Origin: Sphingorhabdus lutea
GTDB taxonomy: Bacteria; Pseudomonadota; Alphaproteobacteria; Sphingomonadales; Sphingomonadaceae
Direction of reading: 5' to 3'
Assembly: GCF_001889025.1 (NCBI RefSeq)
Contig: NZ_CP018154.1
Coordinates: forward strand, 1,726,501-1,790,500
Length of the DNA: 64,000 bases
The stretch's first letter is position 1. Each line of letters begins with the position of its first letter. Both the position numbers and the translations under genes were made by a program. Shown piece by piece: positions 33,270 to 41,859 of the stretch. The notes beneath the pieces were generated by a model. It saw only the letters and a list, made by a program, of their open reading frames with translations. It did not search any database and was not told where the DNA came from.

Positions 33270-35672
33270 TTAGAATTGGAAGTTTACAGATGCTGTAAAT
33301 GTCCGTGGTGCACCAACCTGTACAAATGGTGATGTGCTGGTCAAATCGCCGCCAAAGCCGCCAACGAACAGTTCATCAAACGCATTATACATGTTGAATT
33401 GCAAATATGTTTTGTCGTTCAAGCCAACCCATTCCAGGCCAACACGAGCGTTCAAATTCACCAACCAATAACCATCGACTTCGCGGGTATTGATATCGTT
33501 TACAAAACGCTTGCCGGTATATTTTGCCAATGCACCAAATGATACAGGACCTGCATTTATATCAAATGCACCGCCATAGCTGTTTGTTGGTGAACCAGAT
33601 TCCTGTTTACCCGCAGTCGCGGCAAATACAGGAGAACCAGCAACAACACCGGTTTGGACATTTTCTTTAATTTCAGATTCACTTAATGAACCAAAGACAT
33701 AAAGACGTAAATTGTCATTTACAGCAAATGCGATGCTGCCGTCCAAGCCATATTTATCTACTGTACCGAGGTTACGGTAAATGGTTTGATCCAATACTGG
33801 GTCATATGAACGGGCCAAACGGTTTTCAAATTTGCTGAACCATGCTGCAACCTGTGCCTGAACGCGGCCAGAAGTATAGCGAAGACCAAGGTCAAAGCTG
33901 TCTGTAGTTTCAGGAACAGGACGTACCGATGGTGAATCCGCAAAGAATAATGAGTCATAAAGCGGATCAGTACCAGGTACTGACAAACCTTTGGCATAGC
34001 TGCCATAGGTGCTTAAATCATCGGTTAAGCGGAAACGGAAGCCAAGATTTGGAAGAATCTTGTCATATTTATATGTCCGTGATTGTGGTGGGGCATAGGT
34101 TGGGTTTGCCGCTGCATATGCCGCATTTTGTGAATCATCCTTACCAAAGCAATCGACAAAGCCACTTGCAGAAGTGGTAAAGCAATATTGGTTTAATTCA
34201 CGTGTAAAAAATGGCGCGCGAACACCAATATTCACCATCAAACGATCATCCAATAATTCGCCGCGATATTCACCAGAAACCTGATGCAAAATCGCATATG
34301 ACAAACGGTCACGTTTTGTAAGCGGCGTTCCAGTAACATCCAAAATTGGGTCATTTACTGGGAATGGATCAATTGCAAAACCGTCAGTGTTCAACAGGCC
34401 AATTTGGCCGGTTTGGCGGTGACGTGCATTGTCATAGGTATAGTTGATACGAACGGTATGTTGATCGTTAATATCATAACGCAATGATGAAATCACACCA
34501 TAGCGATGGGTTTGGGTTTGGCTTGGTTGCAAAATTTCAACCTGGTCAAGCAAATCGCCGTCGCCGTTTAAATCAACACCGGCATAGGGTTGGCCACCAA
34601 TATAACCATAAAAGCCGTTACGTGAACCTTCATTACCACGTGTGGTGCCGCCGCCATTTGCTTTTACATATTGATAGCTAGGGTCGATTGAAAGAACCAA
34701 GCCGTCAGAAAGTGTAAAGCGTGATGCACCGCGGATATTACCGGTATTTGATGGGTTTACGCGATAATCAAATGCGCTGCCGCAACGGTTTGAAACGTCA
34801 CGAATACCGGGACGGGCCGCTGCTACTTGGCAACGGGTAATATTGGCAAAACGGGCGTCCTTGGTTGTTGGGAATGATGCCAATGAAACCGAACCAAAGA
34901 AATTGTTGCGGTTTTCGTTGTAATTTCCAGAAACCGACACAAAATCGCCATTGTCGCCAATTGGTTGATAAACACGTGCGTTAACCTGTGTTTTGTCAAT
35001 TTTACCAACGCCATAAACATTTCTATGGTCAACTTTTTCCGCAGCAAAAAATGCGCGTGTGCCAGAAGATGTTAAATTGCCAGTATCAACCGATGCGAAA
35101 ATACGCATAAAGCCAAAATCACCTGCTGAACCAGCCATACGGACGCTGAAATCTTCATAAGGCTTTCTGGTGCGGTAATTAACAGTACCACCGGTCGCAG
35201 AAGCCGTTGGGCTGTCCACGTCGGTTGAACCAAGATTAACATTCACTTGTTCAATAAGTTCAGGTGAAAGCTGTTGGTTTGAATAAATGGCATAATTGCC
35301 TGAATCGTTCAATGGAACGCCATCAAAGGTTAAGCTGATACGATCGCCGCCGAAACCGCGAATTGACAATGTGCCGCCAGCTGAACCGAAACCATCATTA
35401 TTTTGAAAGCTAACGCCAGGAATGGCGTTGATGCTATCCAAAACTGTTTGGCCAGGATTTTGCTTTGATAGAAATTCTTGGTTCAAAACCTGCTTTGCTT
35501 TGCTGGTATCTGGAATTTCAACACCAGCAACATCGGTTGTGGTTGTGCCGGTAACAACAATTTCTTCTTCGAAATCAAGCGAGCCAGTTGATTGTGCAAA
35601 TGCAGCAGTTGATAAACCGCACATTGCAACAGCAAAACCGCTGCTCGCCATCATAAATTTAAACTTCGACAT
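33270..35672 (-). CDS. TonB-dependent outer-membrane receptor
   Basis: About 800 residues starting MSKFKFMMASSG at 35672 behind AGGGG. A signal peptide (cleavage near AAFAQS) precedes a TonB box-like EEEIVVTGT, a plug domain (VLDSINAIPGVSFQNNDG, GGTLSIRGFGGDRIS, FDGVPLNDSG), and a 22-stranded barrel that ends in the outer-membrane signature FTASVNFQF. It imports a large substrate using TonB energy. The ligand cannot be told: no FecI/FecR, transporter or degradation genes are linked. Barrel segments resemble iron-siderophore type receptors (LGFRFRLTDDLSTYGSYAKG). Codon use is similar to highly expressed genes. A terminator follows. Confidence 0.93.
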   Translation of the reverse strand: MSKFKFMMASSGFAVAMCGLSTAAFAQSTGSLDFEEEIVVTGTTTTDVAGVEIPDTSKAKQVLNQEFLSKQNPGQTVLDSINAIPGVSFQNNDGFGSAGGTLSIRGFGGDRISLTFDGVPLNDSGNYAIYSNQQLSPELIEQVNVNLGSTDVDSPTASATGGTVNYRTRKPYEDFSVRMAGSAGDFGFMRIFASVDTGNLTSSGTRAFFAAEKVDHRNVYGVGKIDKTQVNARVYQPIGDNGDFVSVSGNYNENRNNFFGSVSLASFPTTKDARFANITRCQVAAARPGIRDVSNRCGSAFDYRVNPSNTGNIRGASRFTLSDGLVLSIDPSYQYVKANGGGTTRGNEGSRNGFYGYIGGQPYAGVDLNGDGDLLDQVEILQPSQTQTHRYGVISSLRYDINDQHTVRINYTYDNARHRQTGQIGLLNTDGFAIDPFPVNDPILDVTGTPLTKRDRLSYAILHQVSGEYRGELLDDRLMVNIGVRAPFFTRELNQYCFTTSASGFVDCFGKDDSQNAAYAAANPTYAPPQSRTYKYDKILPNLGFRFRLTDDLSTYGSYAKGLSVPGTDPLYDSLFFADSPSVRPVPETTDSFDLGLRYTSGRVQAQVAAWFSKFENRLARSYDPVLDQTIYRNLGTVDKYGLDGSIAFAVNDNLRLYVFGSLSESEIKENVQTGVVAGSPVFAATAGKQESGSPTNSYGGAFDINAGPVSFGALAKYTGKRFVNDINTREVDGYWLVNLNARVGLEWVGLNDKTYLQFNMYNAFDELFVGGFGGDLTSTSPFVQVGAPRTFTASVNFQF

Positions 35673-35692
35673 AAGACTACCCCTATATATTT

Positions 35693-35714
35693 GGGCATGG
35701 TGAAATTCATGCCC
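35693..35714 (-). promoter_or_regulatory. Hairpin in the leader of the TonB receptor gene
   Basis: GGGCATG (35693-35699) and CATGCCC (35708-35714) form a perfect 7-bp stem with an 8-nt loop, 20 nt before the start codon and just ahead of the ribosome site. It could influence translation or mRNA stability. The rest of the 300-bp gap (35673-35972) holds the receptor promoter and the clpX terminator; I see no gene in it. Confidence 0.4.
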
Positions 35715-35905
35715 GATTGAGTGATTCTCTCTCACGCAACTCCCATGTCCATCCAATATTGCAGTCTGATGACAAACAAAGAAGATGAACAGATATTCAG
35801 GGCCAATAACGGCGATTTAATTAAAGGAAAAGGGCAGAAAACCTATAATATTGTGCAAAACGCCAAATAGCGTCTTCTGATGAAGCTTTATTCATCGACT
35901 GTAAC

Positions 35906-35934
35906 ATAAAAGGCACAATATTTGTGCCTTTTAT
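35906..35934 (-). terminator. Terminator of clpX
   Basis: A 13-bp perfect stem, ATAAAAGGCACAA (35906-35918) with TTGTGCCTTTTAT (35922-35934), and a 3-nt loop, 39 bp beyond the clpX stop. The stem itself carries the T-run. Confidence 0.7.
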
Positions 35935-35972
35935 TTGCGAATCAATTATATGTTTAATGCTTGACGAGATGC

Positions 35973-37244
35973 CTATGCAGCATCTTCTTTTTTGGATTTT
36001 TCCGCCTTCGCAAAAACCTGAACAGGCTCTTTGCGACCTTCGACAACATCCTTATCCAACACAATCTCGGTCACCCCCTCCATTGTGGGCAAATCGAACA
36101 TCGTATCTAATAAAATTGCCTCCACAATCGAACGAAGTCCTCTGGCGCCAGTTTTACGCTCAATTGCCTTTTGCGAAATTGCACGCAGTGCATCATCGGT
36201 AAAGGTAAGGACCACATCCTCCATGTCGAACAATTTTGCATATTGTTTACACAGCGCATTTTTGGGCTCTGATAAAATTTTGACCAAAGCGTCAATGTCC
36301 AAATCTTCCAATGTGGCCAAAACTGGCAAACGCCCAACAAATTCAGGGATAAGGCCGAATTTCAACAAATCTTCTGGCTCTAATTGCTTTAATATTTCAC
36401 CAGTTCTGCGATCATCTGGATCGGCAACATTTGCGCCGAATCCAATGGATTTACCTTCTAATCTATTGCTGATAATCTTATCCAAACCGGCAAATGCGCC
36501 GCCACAGATGAACAGGATATTCGTGGTATCAACTTGCAAAAACTCTTGCTGTGGATGTTTACGCCCGCCCTGTGGTGGGACCGATGCGGTCGTGCCTTCC
36601 ATCAATTTCAACAAGGCTTGCTGAACCCCCTCACCCGACACATCGCGGGTGATGGAGGGATTTTCTGCTTTACGGCTAATTTTATCGATTTCATCGATAT
36701 AAACAATACCGCGCTGCGCCTTTTCAACATTATAATCAGATGCCTGAAGCAGCTTTAAGATAATATTTTCAACATCTTCACCAACATATCCAGCCTCAGT
36801 CAAGGTGGTTGCGTCCGCCATCGTAAATGGCACATCAAATGTTTTGGCCAATGTTTGCGCCAATAATGTTTTACCACAGCCCGTTGGCCCTAAAAGCAGG
36901 ATATTAGACTTTGCTAACTCCACTTCCGGGTTTTTAACACTATGGTTTAACCGTTTATAATGATTATGCACCGCGACCGATAATACACGCTTGGCCCGTG
37001 CTTGGCCAATGACATAATCATTTAAGATATCACAAATTTCTTGAGGAGAAGGCACTTCGCCCTCTTTTCTGGTGGACAATCCGCCCTTAATCTCTTCGCG
37101 AATAATATCATTGCATAATTCAACACATTCATCGCAAATAAAAACAGTCGGCCCTGCAATTAACTTACGCACTTCATGCTGCGATTTACCGCAAAATGAA
37201 CAATAAAGGGTGCTTTTTCCTTCAGAGCCACTAATTTTCGTCAT
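35973..37244 (-). CDS. clpX: ClpX, ATP-dependent unfoldase of ClpXP protease
   Basis: A 423-residue AAA+ protein. N-terminal zinc-binding domain: [12 protein letters not shown] with [10 protein letters not shown]. Walker A is [17 protein letters not shown]; Walker B is [10 protein letters not shown]. Pore and IGF-type loops appear in the [20 protein letters not shown] and [13 protein letters not shown] regions. It unfolds tagged substrates for ClpP, including CtrA in Caulobacter, which fits the DivL/ChpT genes here. It follows clpP in the same direction with a 133-bp gap, so a separate promoter is likely. Confidence 0.98.
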   Translation of the reverse strand: MTKISGSEGKSTLYCSFCGKSQHEVRKLIAGPTVFICDECVELCNDIIREEIKGGLSTRKEGEVPSPQEICDILNDYVIGQARAKRVLSVAVHNHYKRLNHSVKNPEVELAKSNILLLGPTGCGKTLLAQTLAKTFDVPFTMADATTLTEAGYVGEDVENIILKLLQASDYNVEKAQRGIVYIDEIDKISRKAENPSITRDVSGEGVQQALLKLMEGTTASVPPQGGRKHPQQEFLQVDTTNILFICGGAFAGLDKIISNRLEGKSIGFGANVADPDDRRTGEILKQLEPEDLLKFGLIPEFVGRLPVLATLEDLDIDALVKILSEPKNALCKQYAKLFDMEDVVLTFTDDALRAISQKAIERKTGARGLRSIVEAILLDTMFDLPTMEGVTEIVLDKDVVEGRKEPVQVFAKAEKSKKEDAA

Positions 37245-37377
37245 ATTATTTTCCTATTTGGCCTATATCTTACGTAAAGAATATAAACCGACTGTATCAC
37301 TGCTTTTACTTTTGACAATATCGCACCAAATATACAACTATATTTACCAAGAATATATCTGGCGCGTAAACTATATA

Positions 37378-38019
37378 TTATGCCTTATCCGCACTATCGC
37401 CTGTAACCGGACGTTTATCAAATACTTCGTCAACAAGACCAAATGCTTTGGCTTCATCGGCTTCCAAAAATGTGTCGCGATCCATCGCCTTTTCAATATC
37501 CTTTAATGGCTTGCCGGTATATTTGGCATATAAATCATTCATTCTGCTACGGATACGCAATATTTCCTTTGCCTGAATTTCAATATCAGAGGCCATGCCC
37601 TGTGCCCCGCCCGATGGTTGATGAACCATGATCCGCGCATTGGTTAGCGCATAGCGCATGCCTGGCTCACCAGACGCCAAAAGAAAACTACCCATTGATG
37701 CCGCCTGACCGATGCACACGGTGCCAACACGGGGGCGGATATATTGCATGGTATCATGTATCGCCATGCCAGCCGTTACTACACCACCCGGTGAGTTAAT
37801 ATACATCCAAATATCTTTTTTCGGATTGTCGGATTCCAAATATAAAAGCTGCGCCGTAATTTCTGCAGCCATTCGGTCCTCAACACCGCCAGTCACAAAA
37901 ATAATGCGTTCCTGTAAAAGCGCAGAAAAGATATCGAAAAAATCTTTCCCCCGATTAGAGGGCATCCCAACTGCAATCGCCTTTGTTATCAATTCTGCAT
38001 TATTTTCAATTATGCTCAT
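37378..38019 (-). CDS. clpP: ClpP, proteolytic subunit of Clp protease
   Basis: A 213-residue serine peptidase forming the barrel of ClpXP. Catalytic Ser is in [15 protein letters not shown], His in [12 protein letters not shown], and Asp in [12 protein letters not shown]. Start [11 protein letters not shown] at 38019 follows AAGGCGAT. A sigma-32-like promoter lies about 40-70 bp upstream (see entry). Confidence 0.98.
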   Translation of the reverse strand: MSIIENNAELITKAIAVGMPSNRGKDFFDIFSALLQERIIFVTGGVEDRMAAEITAQLLYLESDNPKKDIWMYINSPGGVVTAGMAIHDTMQYIRPRVGTVCIGQAASMGSFLLASGEPGMRYALTNARIMVHQPSGGAQGMASDIEIQAKEILRIRSRMNDLYAKYTGKPLKDIEKAMDRDTFLEADEAKAFGLVDEVFDKRPVTGDSADKA

Positions 38020-38060
38020 TTTATCGCCTTAATTTATTATTTGAATATTCTATCCACTAC

Positions 38061-38087
38061 ATTGCGCCGACAAGATAAAGTTTCAAG
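38061..38087 (-). promoter_or_regulatory. Candidate heat-shock (sigma-32) promoter for clpP
   Basis: On the minus strand CTTGAAA (38087-38081) is followed after 14 bases by CGCAAT (38066-38061). CTTGAAA is the sigma-32 -35 consensus, and the spacing is right. The predicted transcript would start about 35 nt before the clpP ATG. RpoH is encoded at 30.6 kb. Confidence 0.5.
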
Positions 38088-38105
38088 TGCTTTAATGATA
38101 TGCGC

Positions 38106-38140
38106 AATAATAAAGGGCAGAAGATTTACATCCCCTGCCC
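38106..38140 (-). terminator. Terminator of tig
   Basis: GGGCAG (38115-38120) pairs with CTGCCC (38135-38140), followed on the minus strand by TTTATTATT. It lies about 31 bp after the trigger factor stop, just upstream of the clpP promoter region. Confidence 0.5.
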
Positions 38141-38170
38141 CAAATTTGATTAATTTTTACCTAAATTAGA

Positions 38171-39658
38171 TTATTTTTTATCTTTTTTAGGGGCAGCTTT
38201 TTTCTTTGCCGGCTCTTTTTCAGCTGCTTCTTTCTTAGGAGCAGCTTTTTTTGCGGCTGGCTTTTTATCTTCTGCTTTTTTTGCAGGTGCTTTCTTTTTC
38301 GCAGCAGCTTTTTTAGGAGCAGCCGTTTCTGGATCAGCCTCAATTGCTGCTTCTAATTCTTCTTTAGTAACAACTTTATCGGTTACTTCAGCTTTATCGA
38401 ACAAGAAATCAACAACCTTATCTTCAAATAAAGGTGCACGTAATTGCGCAGCAGCCATCGGATTTTGCTGCAAATATTCAACAAAGCGGCGGCGATCTTC
38501 TTCACGATATTGTTGCGCAGCTTGCTGAACCAACATGTTCATTTCTTGCTGACTTACCTCTACGCCATTTGCCTGGCCGATTTCAGAAAGCAATAATCCC
38601 AAACGAACACGGCGCTCAGCGATTGAACGATAATCTTCGCGCTCATCTTCCATTTCTTTTTTGGCCGCTTCGACATCTTCTTCGCGTGCAGCTTCTTGTT
38701 CCAATTGCTGCCAGATTTGATTAAATTCTGCCTCAACCATTGATGGCGGCACTTCAAAATCATGCGACGCAGCCAAACTATCAAGCAATTGACGTTTCAT
38801 ATAGGTGCGGGTCAAACCGTTAAGCTCTTGCTCCAATTGACCTTTCATCAAACCTTGAAGCTGCTCTAAGCTTTCAAGCCCGAATTTCTTCGCCATTTCA
38901 TCGTCAATTTTGGTTTCGACTGGTTTACGAACTTCGACAACTTTAATATCGAAAACAGCGTCCTTATCGGCCAAATCCTTTGCGCCATAATCGGCTGGGA
39001 ATTTAACCTTTACTTGACTTTCTTGACCAGCTTTCAAACCGATCAATTGGTCTTCAAATCCGGGGATAAGTTGGCCTGAACCGATTTCAACTGGCATCGC
39101 TTCACCCTTGCCACCTTCAAAGGCAACATCATCAACCTTGCCTTCAAAATCGATAACAACTTGATCACCCGATGCTGCTTTATAAGTTTTTGCCGCAGCT
39201 TCGAAGCTTTTTTGACCTTCGGCCAAACGCGCAACAGATGCGTTAACTTCTTCTTCGCTAGGCTCAACGGTCATGCGGGTAAGTGTCAATCCATCAATTG
39301 ATGGCAATTCAATGGCAGGCAAAATTTCAAAATGCACATCTACATTTGCATCATCGCCCTGTTTATAATCATGATCCAAATGAACATGCGGCTGAGTCGC
39401 AGGGCGCAAAGAATTTTTGTTAATCGCATCATCAACAGATGATTGGATCATCGCATTTAATGCGTCTTGATGCAGGGCATCACCATGCATTTTACGAACC
39501 AAATTTGCAGGAACTTTTCCTGGACGGAAACCCGGCATTTTAATTTGCGGCGCAACCTTTTTTACTTCCTCGCCGATACGCGCATCAATTTCTTTTGCGG
39601 TAATGGTGATTTTAAAAGCGCGCTTAAGGCCTTCATTCAATGATTCTACGATCTGCAT
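38171..39658 (-). CDS. tig: Trigger factor with Lys/Ala/Pro-rich C-terminal tail
   Basis: A 495-residue ribosome-bound chaperone and peptidyl-prolyl isomerase. The ribosome-binding signature GFRPGKVPANLVRKMHGD is in the N-domain. The FKBP-like PPIase domain follows (GDQVVIDFEGKVDDVAFEGG), then the helical C-domain. From about residue 447 a 49-residue tail made of repeated KKAAPKK/PAKKA units extends beyond the normal end (E. coli Tig has 432 residues). The tail resembles eukaryotic histone H1 or bacterial histone-like tails and is highly basic. Located in the usual tRNA-Leu-tig-clpP-clpX order. Confidence 0.97.
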   Translation of the reverse strand: MQIVESLNEGLKRAFKITITAKEIDARIGEEVKKVAPQIKMPGFRPGKVPANLVRKMHGDALHQDALNAMIQSSVDDAINKNSLRPATQPHVHLDHDYKQGDDANVDVHFEILPAIELPSIDGLTLTRMTVEPSEEEVNASVARLAEGQKSFEAAAKTYKAASGDQVVIDFEGKVDDVAFEGGKGEAMPVEIGSGQLIPGFEDQLIGLKAGQESQVKVKFPADYGAKDLADKDAVFDIKVVEVRKPVETKIDDEMAKKFGLESLEQLQGLMKGQLEQELNGLTRTYMKRQLLDSLAASHDFEVPPSMVEAEFNQIWQQLEQEAAREEDVEAAKKEMEDEREDYRSIAERRVRLGLLLSEIGQANGVEVSQQEMNMLVQQAAQQYREEDRRRFVEYLQQNPMAAAQLRAPLFEDKVVDFLFDKAEVTDKVVTKEELEAAIEADPETAAPKKAAAKKKAPAKKAEDKKPAAKKAAPKKEAAEKEPAKKKAAPKKDKK

Positions 39659-39719
39659 TTTTCTGCTTACTCTGTCTGAAAGGTCGCCATATGGCGCCCT
39701 ATATGATCTGTATTAAACC

Positions 39720-39745
39720 TTGAGAGGGCCAAATAACCCCCTCAA
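39720..39745 (-). terminator. Possible terminator or processing hairpin between tRNA-Leu and tig
   Basis: TTGAGAGGG (39720-39728) pairs imperfectly with CCCCCTCAA (39737-39745), three bases after the encoded CCA of tRNA-Leu. The tail (GGTTTAAT on the minus strand) is poor in T, so this may be a processing signal. Further on, in the tig leader, CGCCATATGGCG (39675-39686) is a perfect palindrome. Confidence 0.4.
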
Positions 39746-39747
39746 TT

Positions 39748-39832
39748 TGGTGCGGGTGAAGGGACTCGAACCCCCACATCGTAAGATACTGGTACCTAAA
39801 ACCAGCGCGTCTACCAATTCCGCCACACCCGC
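39748..39832 (-). tRNA. tRNA-Leu (anticodon TAG)
   Basis: On the minus strand the sequence begins GCGGGTGTGGCGGAATTGG and ends TTCGAGTCCCTTCACCCGC plus discriminator A, with CCA encoded (39750-39748). The acceptor stem GCGGGTG/CACCCGC pairs perfectly. The anticodon arm CTGGT-TTTAGGT-ACCAG places TAG at 34-36, decoding CUA and other CUN codons. A long variable arm is typical of leucine tRNAs. Positioned directly upstream of tig. Confidence 0.97.
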
Positions 39833-39919
39833 CCGGGTTAACGGTTGAATGCCTCTAACCAGAAAATCATCACAGGGCAAGTGCTGATAATGACATTATG
39901 TCATCAAATCGCAATATAG

Positions 39920-40705
39920 CTATTCATCTTCTTTCTTTTTTTTGATTTTTCCAAATTTCACAGAAGCAACAATTGCCTTATAGTCAGCATAATTTGCTGA
40001 AAAATAATAATTTTCTGGCGCCTGATATAATATCATGTAAAATTTATCGTTCACAAGAGCGGCAATCGCCTCTCCTCTTCTTTTTACCTGATCAATCAAA
40101 GAAATTGATGTAAAAGTAAATTTTACGGCCTGTTTACCGCCCAATTTATCCAATTTCATTTCCTCAATATTCCAATTTCGTTGATATTGAGAATCATAGA
40201 GCCAACGCATAGTTAATATAGGAATATCAGCTATTAATATTGCAGGGCGCTGCGATTTGGGATCTTCCGGCTCACTTCCCAATGCTTTTTTAACGCTGGC
40301 CGCCACATTCTCTAAGGATACATCATCTTCTACTGCTTCATCTTCTACTGCTTCTTCAGACGCATCTTCTTCGGCGGTTAATTGAATAACTTCCTCTATG
40401 ACTGACACTGAATCCTCAATGCTTACCGAACCAGTCCAAAATATAATTTGGTTTAAATTTGGGCCATCCAACGTCCATTTTGCTTTTGAACCATTATAGA
40501 AATTACGCTCTTCATTCCAATTTATTGACGGCCGAAGCTTTAAGGCAGATTCTTCAAATTGATATTCCTTATTCGCCTCTACCAATTCATATTGCCCACT
40601 ATTCATATTAATGGTTTTGGCGTAAGAATTTGCTATAAAATTCGGCGCAAATAGGATGGACAAGCCAATTAAATAAGCAGATTTCTTATATAAATCCCTC
40701 TTCAT
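39920..40705 (-). CDS. Exported protein of unknown function (third gene of M48 operon)
   Basis: A 261-residue protein with a signal peptide (ending near ANSYAK). The mature part contains LKLRPSINWNEERNF and KAKWTLDGPNLNQIIFWTG near the N-terminus, and a C-terminal section ISLIDQVKRRGEAIAALVND followed by KFYMILYQAPENYYF. Similar layouts occur in uncharacterised sphingomonad envelope proteins. Between them lies an acidic, repeat-containing stretch (about residues 117-140). The C-terminus is Lys-rich (KIKKKKEDE). Its ATG overlaps the M48 protease stop by 4 bp (ATGA), so it is produced together with the protease. Function unknown. Confidence 0.75.
   Translation of the reverse strand: MKRDLYKKSAYLIGLSILFAPNFIANSYAKTINMNSGQYELVEANKEYQFEESALKLRPSINWNEERNFYNGSKAKWTLDGPNLNQIIFWTGSVSIEDSVSVIEEVIQLTAEEDASEEAVEDEAVEDDVSLENVAASVKKALGSEPEDPKSQRPAILIADIPILTMRWLYDSQYQRNWNIEEMKLDKLGGKQAVKFTFTSISLIDQVKRRGEAIAALVNDKFYMILYQAPENYYFSANYADYKAIVASVKFGKIKKKKEDE
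40323..40352. repeat. 15-bp perfect tandem duplication in an acidic segment
   Basis: The unit TCATCTTCTACTGCT occurs twice without mismatch (40323-40337, 40338-40352). It encodes EAVED-type acidic repeats in the exported unknown protein. In-frame; copy number may vary between strains. Confidence 0.9.
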
Positions 40706-41859
40706 TTGCCCTGCCCTATATATAATTTAATAATATCTGCATCATTCGCATTGGGAGAGAGCATTATATATTTTGCCAACGCCGCTGCGGCTTCAATTTT
40801 ATGATCTTGCCGATAATATAATAAACCCAATGAACGCCAATTTAGCGCGTCTTCCGGATTATTTTGTGATATTTTAACAAAAATATCTTTGGCTTTTTCT
40901 ATTTCTTTTTCATTCCATTTAACACGAACATTTTCCGCCCAAATATAATCGGCGATGCCGGGATTATCGATATTGCCAAATTTATCTAAAAAATATTGAT
41001 TTTCTTTTTCTGAGCCATTTAAAATTTGGTCTTCAAAAAATTTTGGCCGCCATTTTTCCATAATTTGATCAAAACGCGCTTCATCAATGATTTTATCGCT
41101 TTTCGCCATAATTTGTGAGCGCCGGGCCATTTCCACCATCCGCTCCGTTGGGGATGGATGCGTTGCGAAAAAGCCATCCTCCATTCTATCCGTTATGGAC
41201 TTACCATATTTGGCTTCTACTTCTTCGCGGATTAAATACCATATTTTTGACGCCTCAATTGGATCATATCCTGCATTTGCCATTAAAGATAATGAGCCAT
41301 AATCGGCGTCACGTTCCATTTCGCGGCTATAATTTAATACCGAACCCATAATGCCAAATGCTGCGAATATACCAAGGGGGCTGTTTGATAACAAAAGAGC
41401 AGCATCCATTTTTGACCGCGCATTTTGTAGTGATTGAATGCTGTGCCGGTTTTTATAATGCACATATTCATGCCCGATTACTGCGGCCAATTGTGCCTCA
41501 TTCTTTACCCGCAATAACAAACCGGACCATATTGTCATCGTGCCATTTGGCGCCATTGTTGCGTTAAAATCCGCCTTTTGTATGATATAAATTCGCACAT
41601 CGCGGCACTCATCCTGCCCCACCATCGCGCAAAAAATATTGCGAATATAATCGTTTAGCTCCCTATCTCGGATAATAAATTGCGAATTTGCAATATCGCG
41701 CTCCTCTATATCGGCGCTAAGCCGCAGGTCGCGTTCCTCCCTTTGCAGCTGATCAAGATTATTTGATTGCGCAAATGACGGCGCTGCCATCACCACCAAT
41801 GCAGCGCAGATTAACGCTCTTATCCTCACTTTACGTTTAAATATGCGATTTTTTATCAT
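40702..41859 (-). CDS. Periplasmic M48-family metalloprotease with C-terminal TPR-like region
   Basis: A 385-residue protein with a signal peptide (cleavage near APSFAQ). The M48 catalytic core has the zinc motif AAVIGHEYVHYKNRH and the third-ligand helix REMERDADYGSLSLMANAGY. The C-terminal 80 residues (PEDALNWRSLGLLYYRQDHK, IEAAAALAKYIMLSP) form one or two TPR-like hairpins, as in BepA/YfgC. BepA-type proteases inspect outer-membrane proteins such as LptD; an envelope quality-control role is inferred here. It overlaps its upstream and downstream neighbours by 4 bp each, so the three proteins are likely made in fixed ratio. Confidence 0.9.
   Translation of the reverse strand: MIKNRIFKRKVRIRALICAALVVMAAPSFAQSNNLDQLQREERDLRLSADIEERDIANSQFIIRDRELNDYIRNIFCAMVGQDECRDVRIYIIQKADFNATMAPNGTMTIWSGLLLRVKNEAQLAAVIGHEYVHYKNRHSIQSLQNARSKMDAALLLSNSPLGIFAAFGIMGSVLNYSREMERDADYGSLSLMANAGYDPIEASKIWYLIREEVEAKYGKSITDRMEDGFFATHPSPTERMVEMARRSQIMAKSDKIIDEARFDQIMEKWRPKFFEDQILNGSEKENQYFLDKFGNIDNPGIADYIWAENVRVKWNEKEIEKAKDIFVKISQNNPEDALNWRSLGLLYYRQDHKIEAAAALAKYIMLSPNANDADIIKLYIGQGK

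Noticed and set aside
39675..39686. CGCCATATGGCG palindrome in the tig leader as an operator
   Set aside because: A 12-bp palindrome in a leader may be chance; no second site or regulator was seen.
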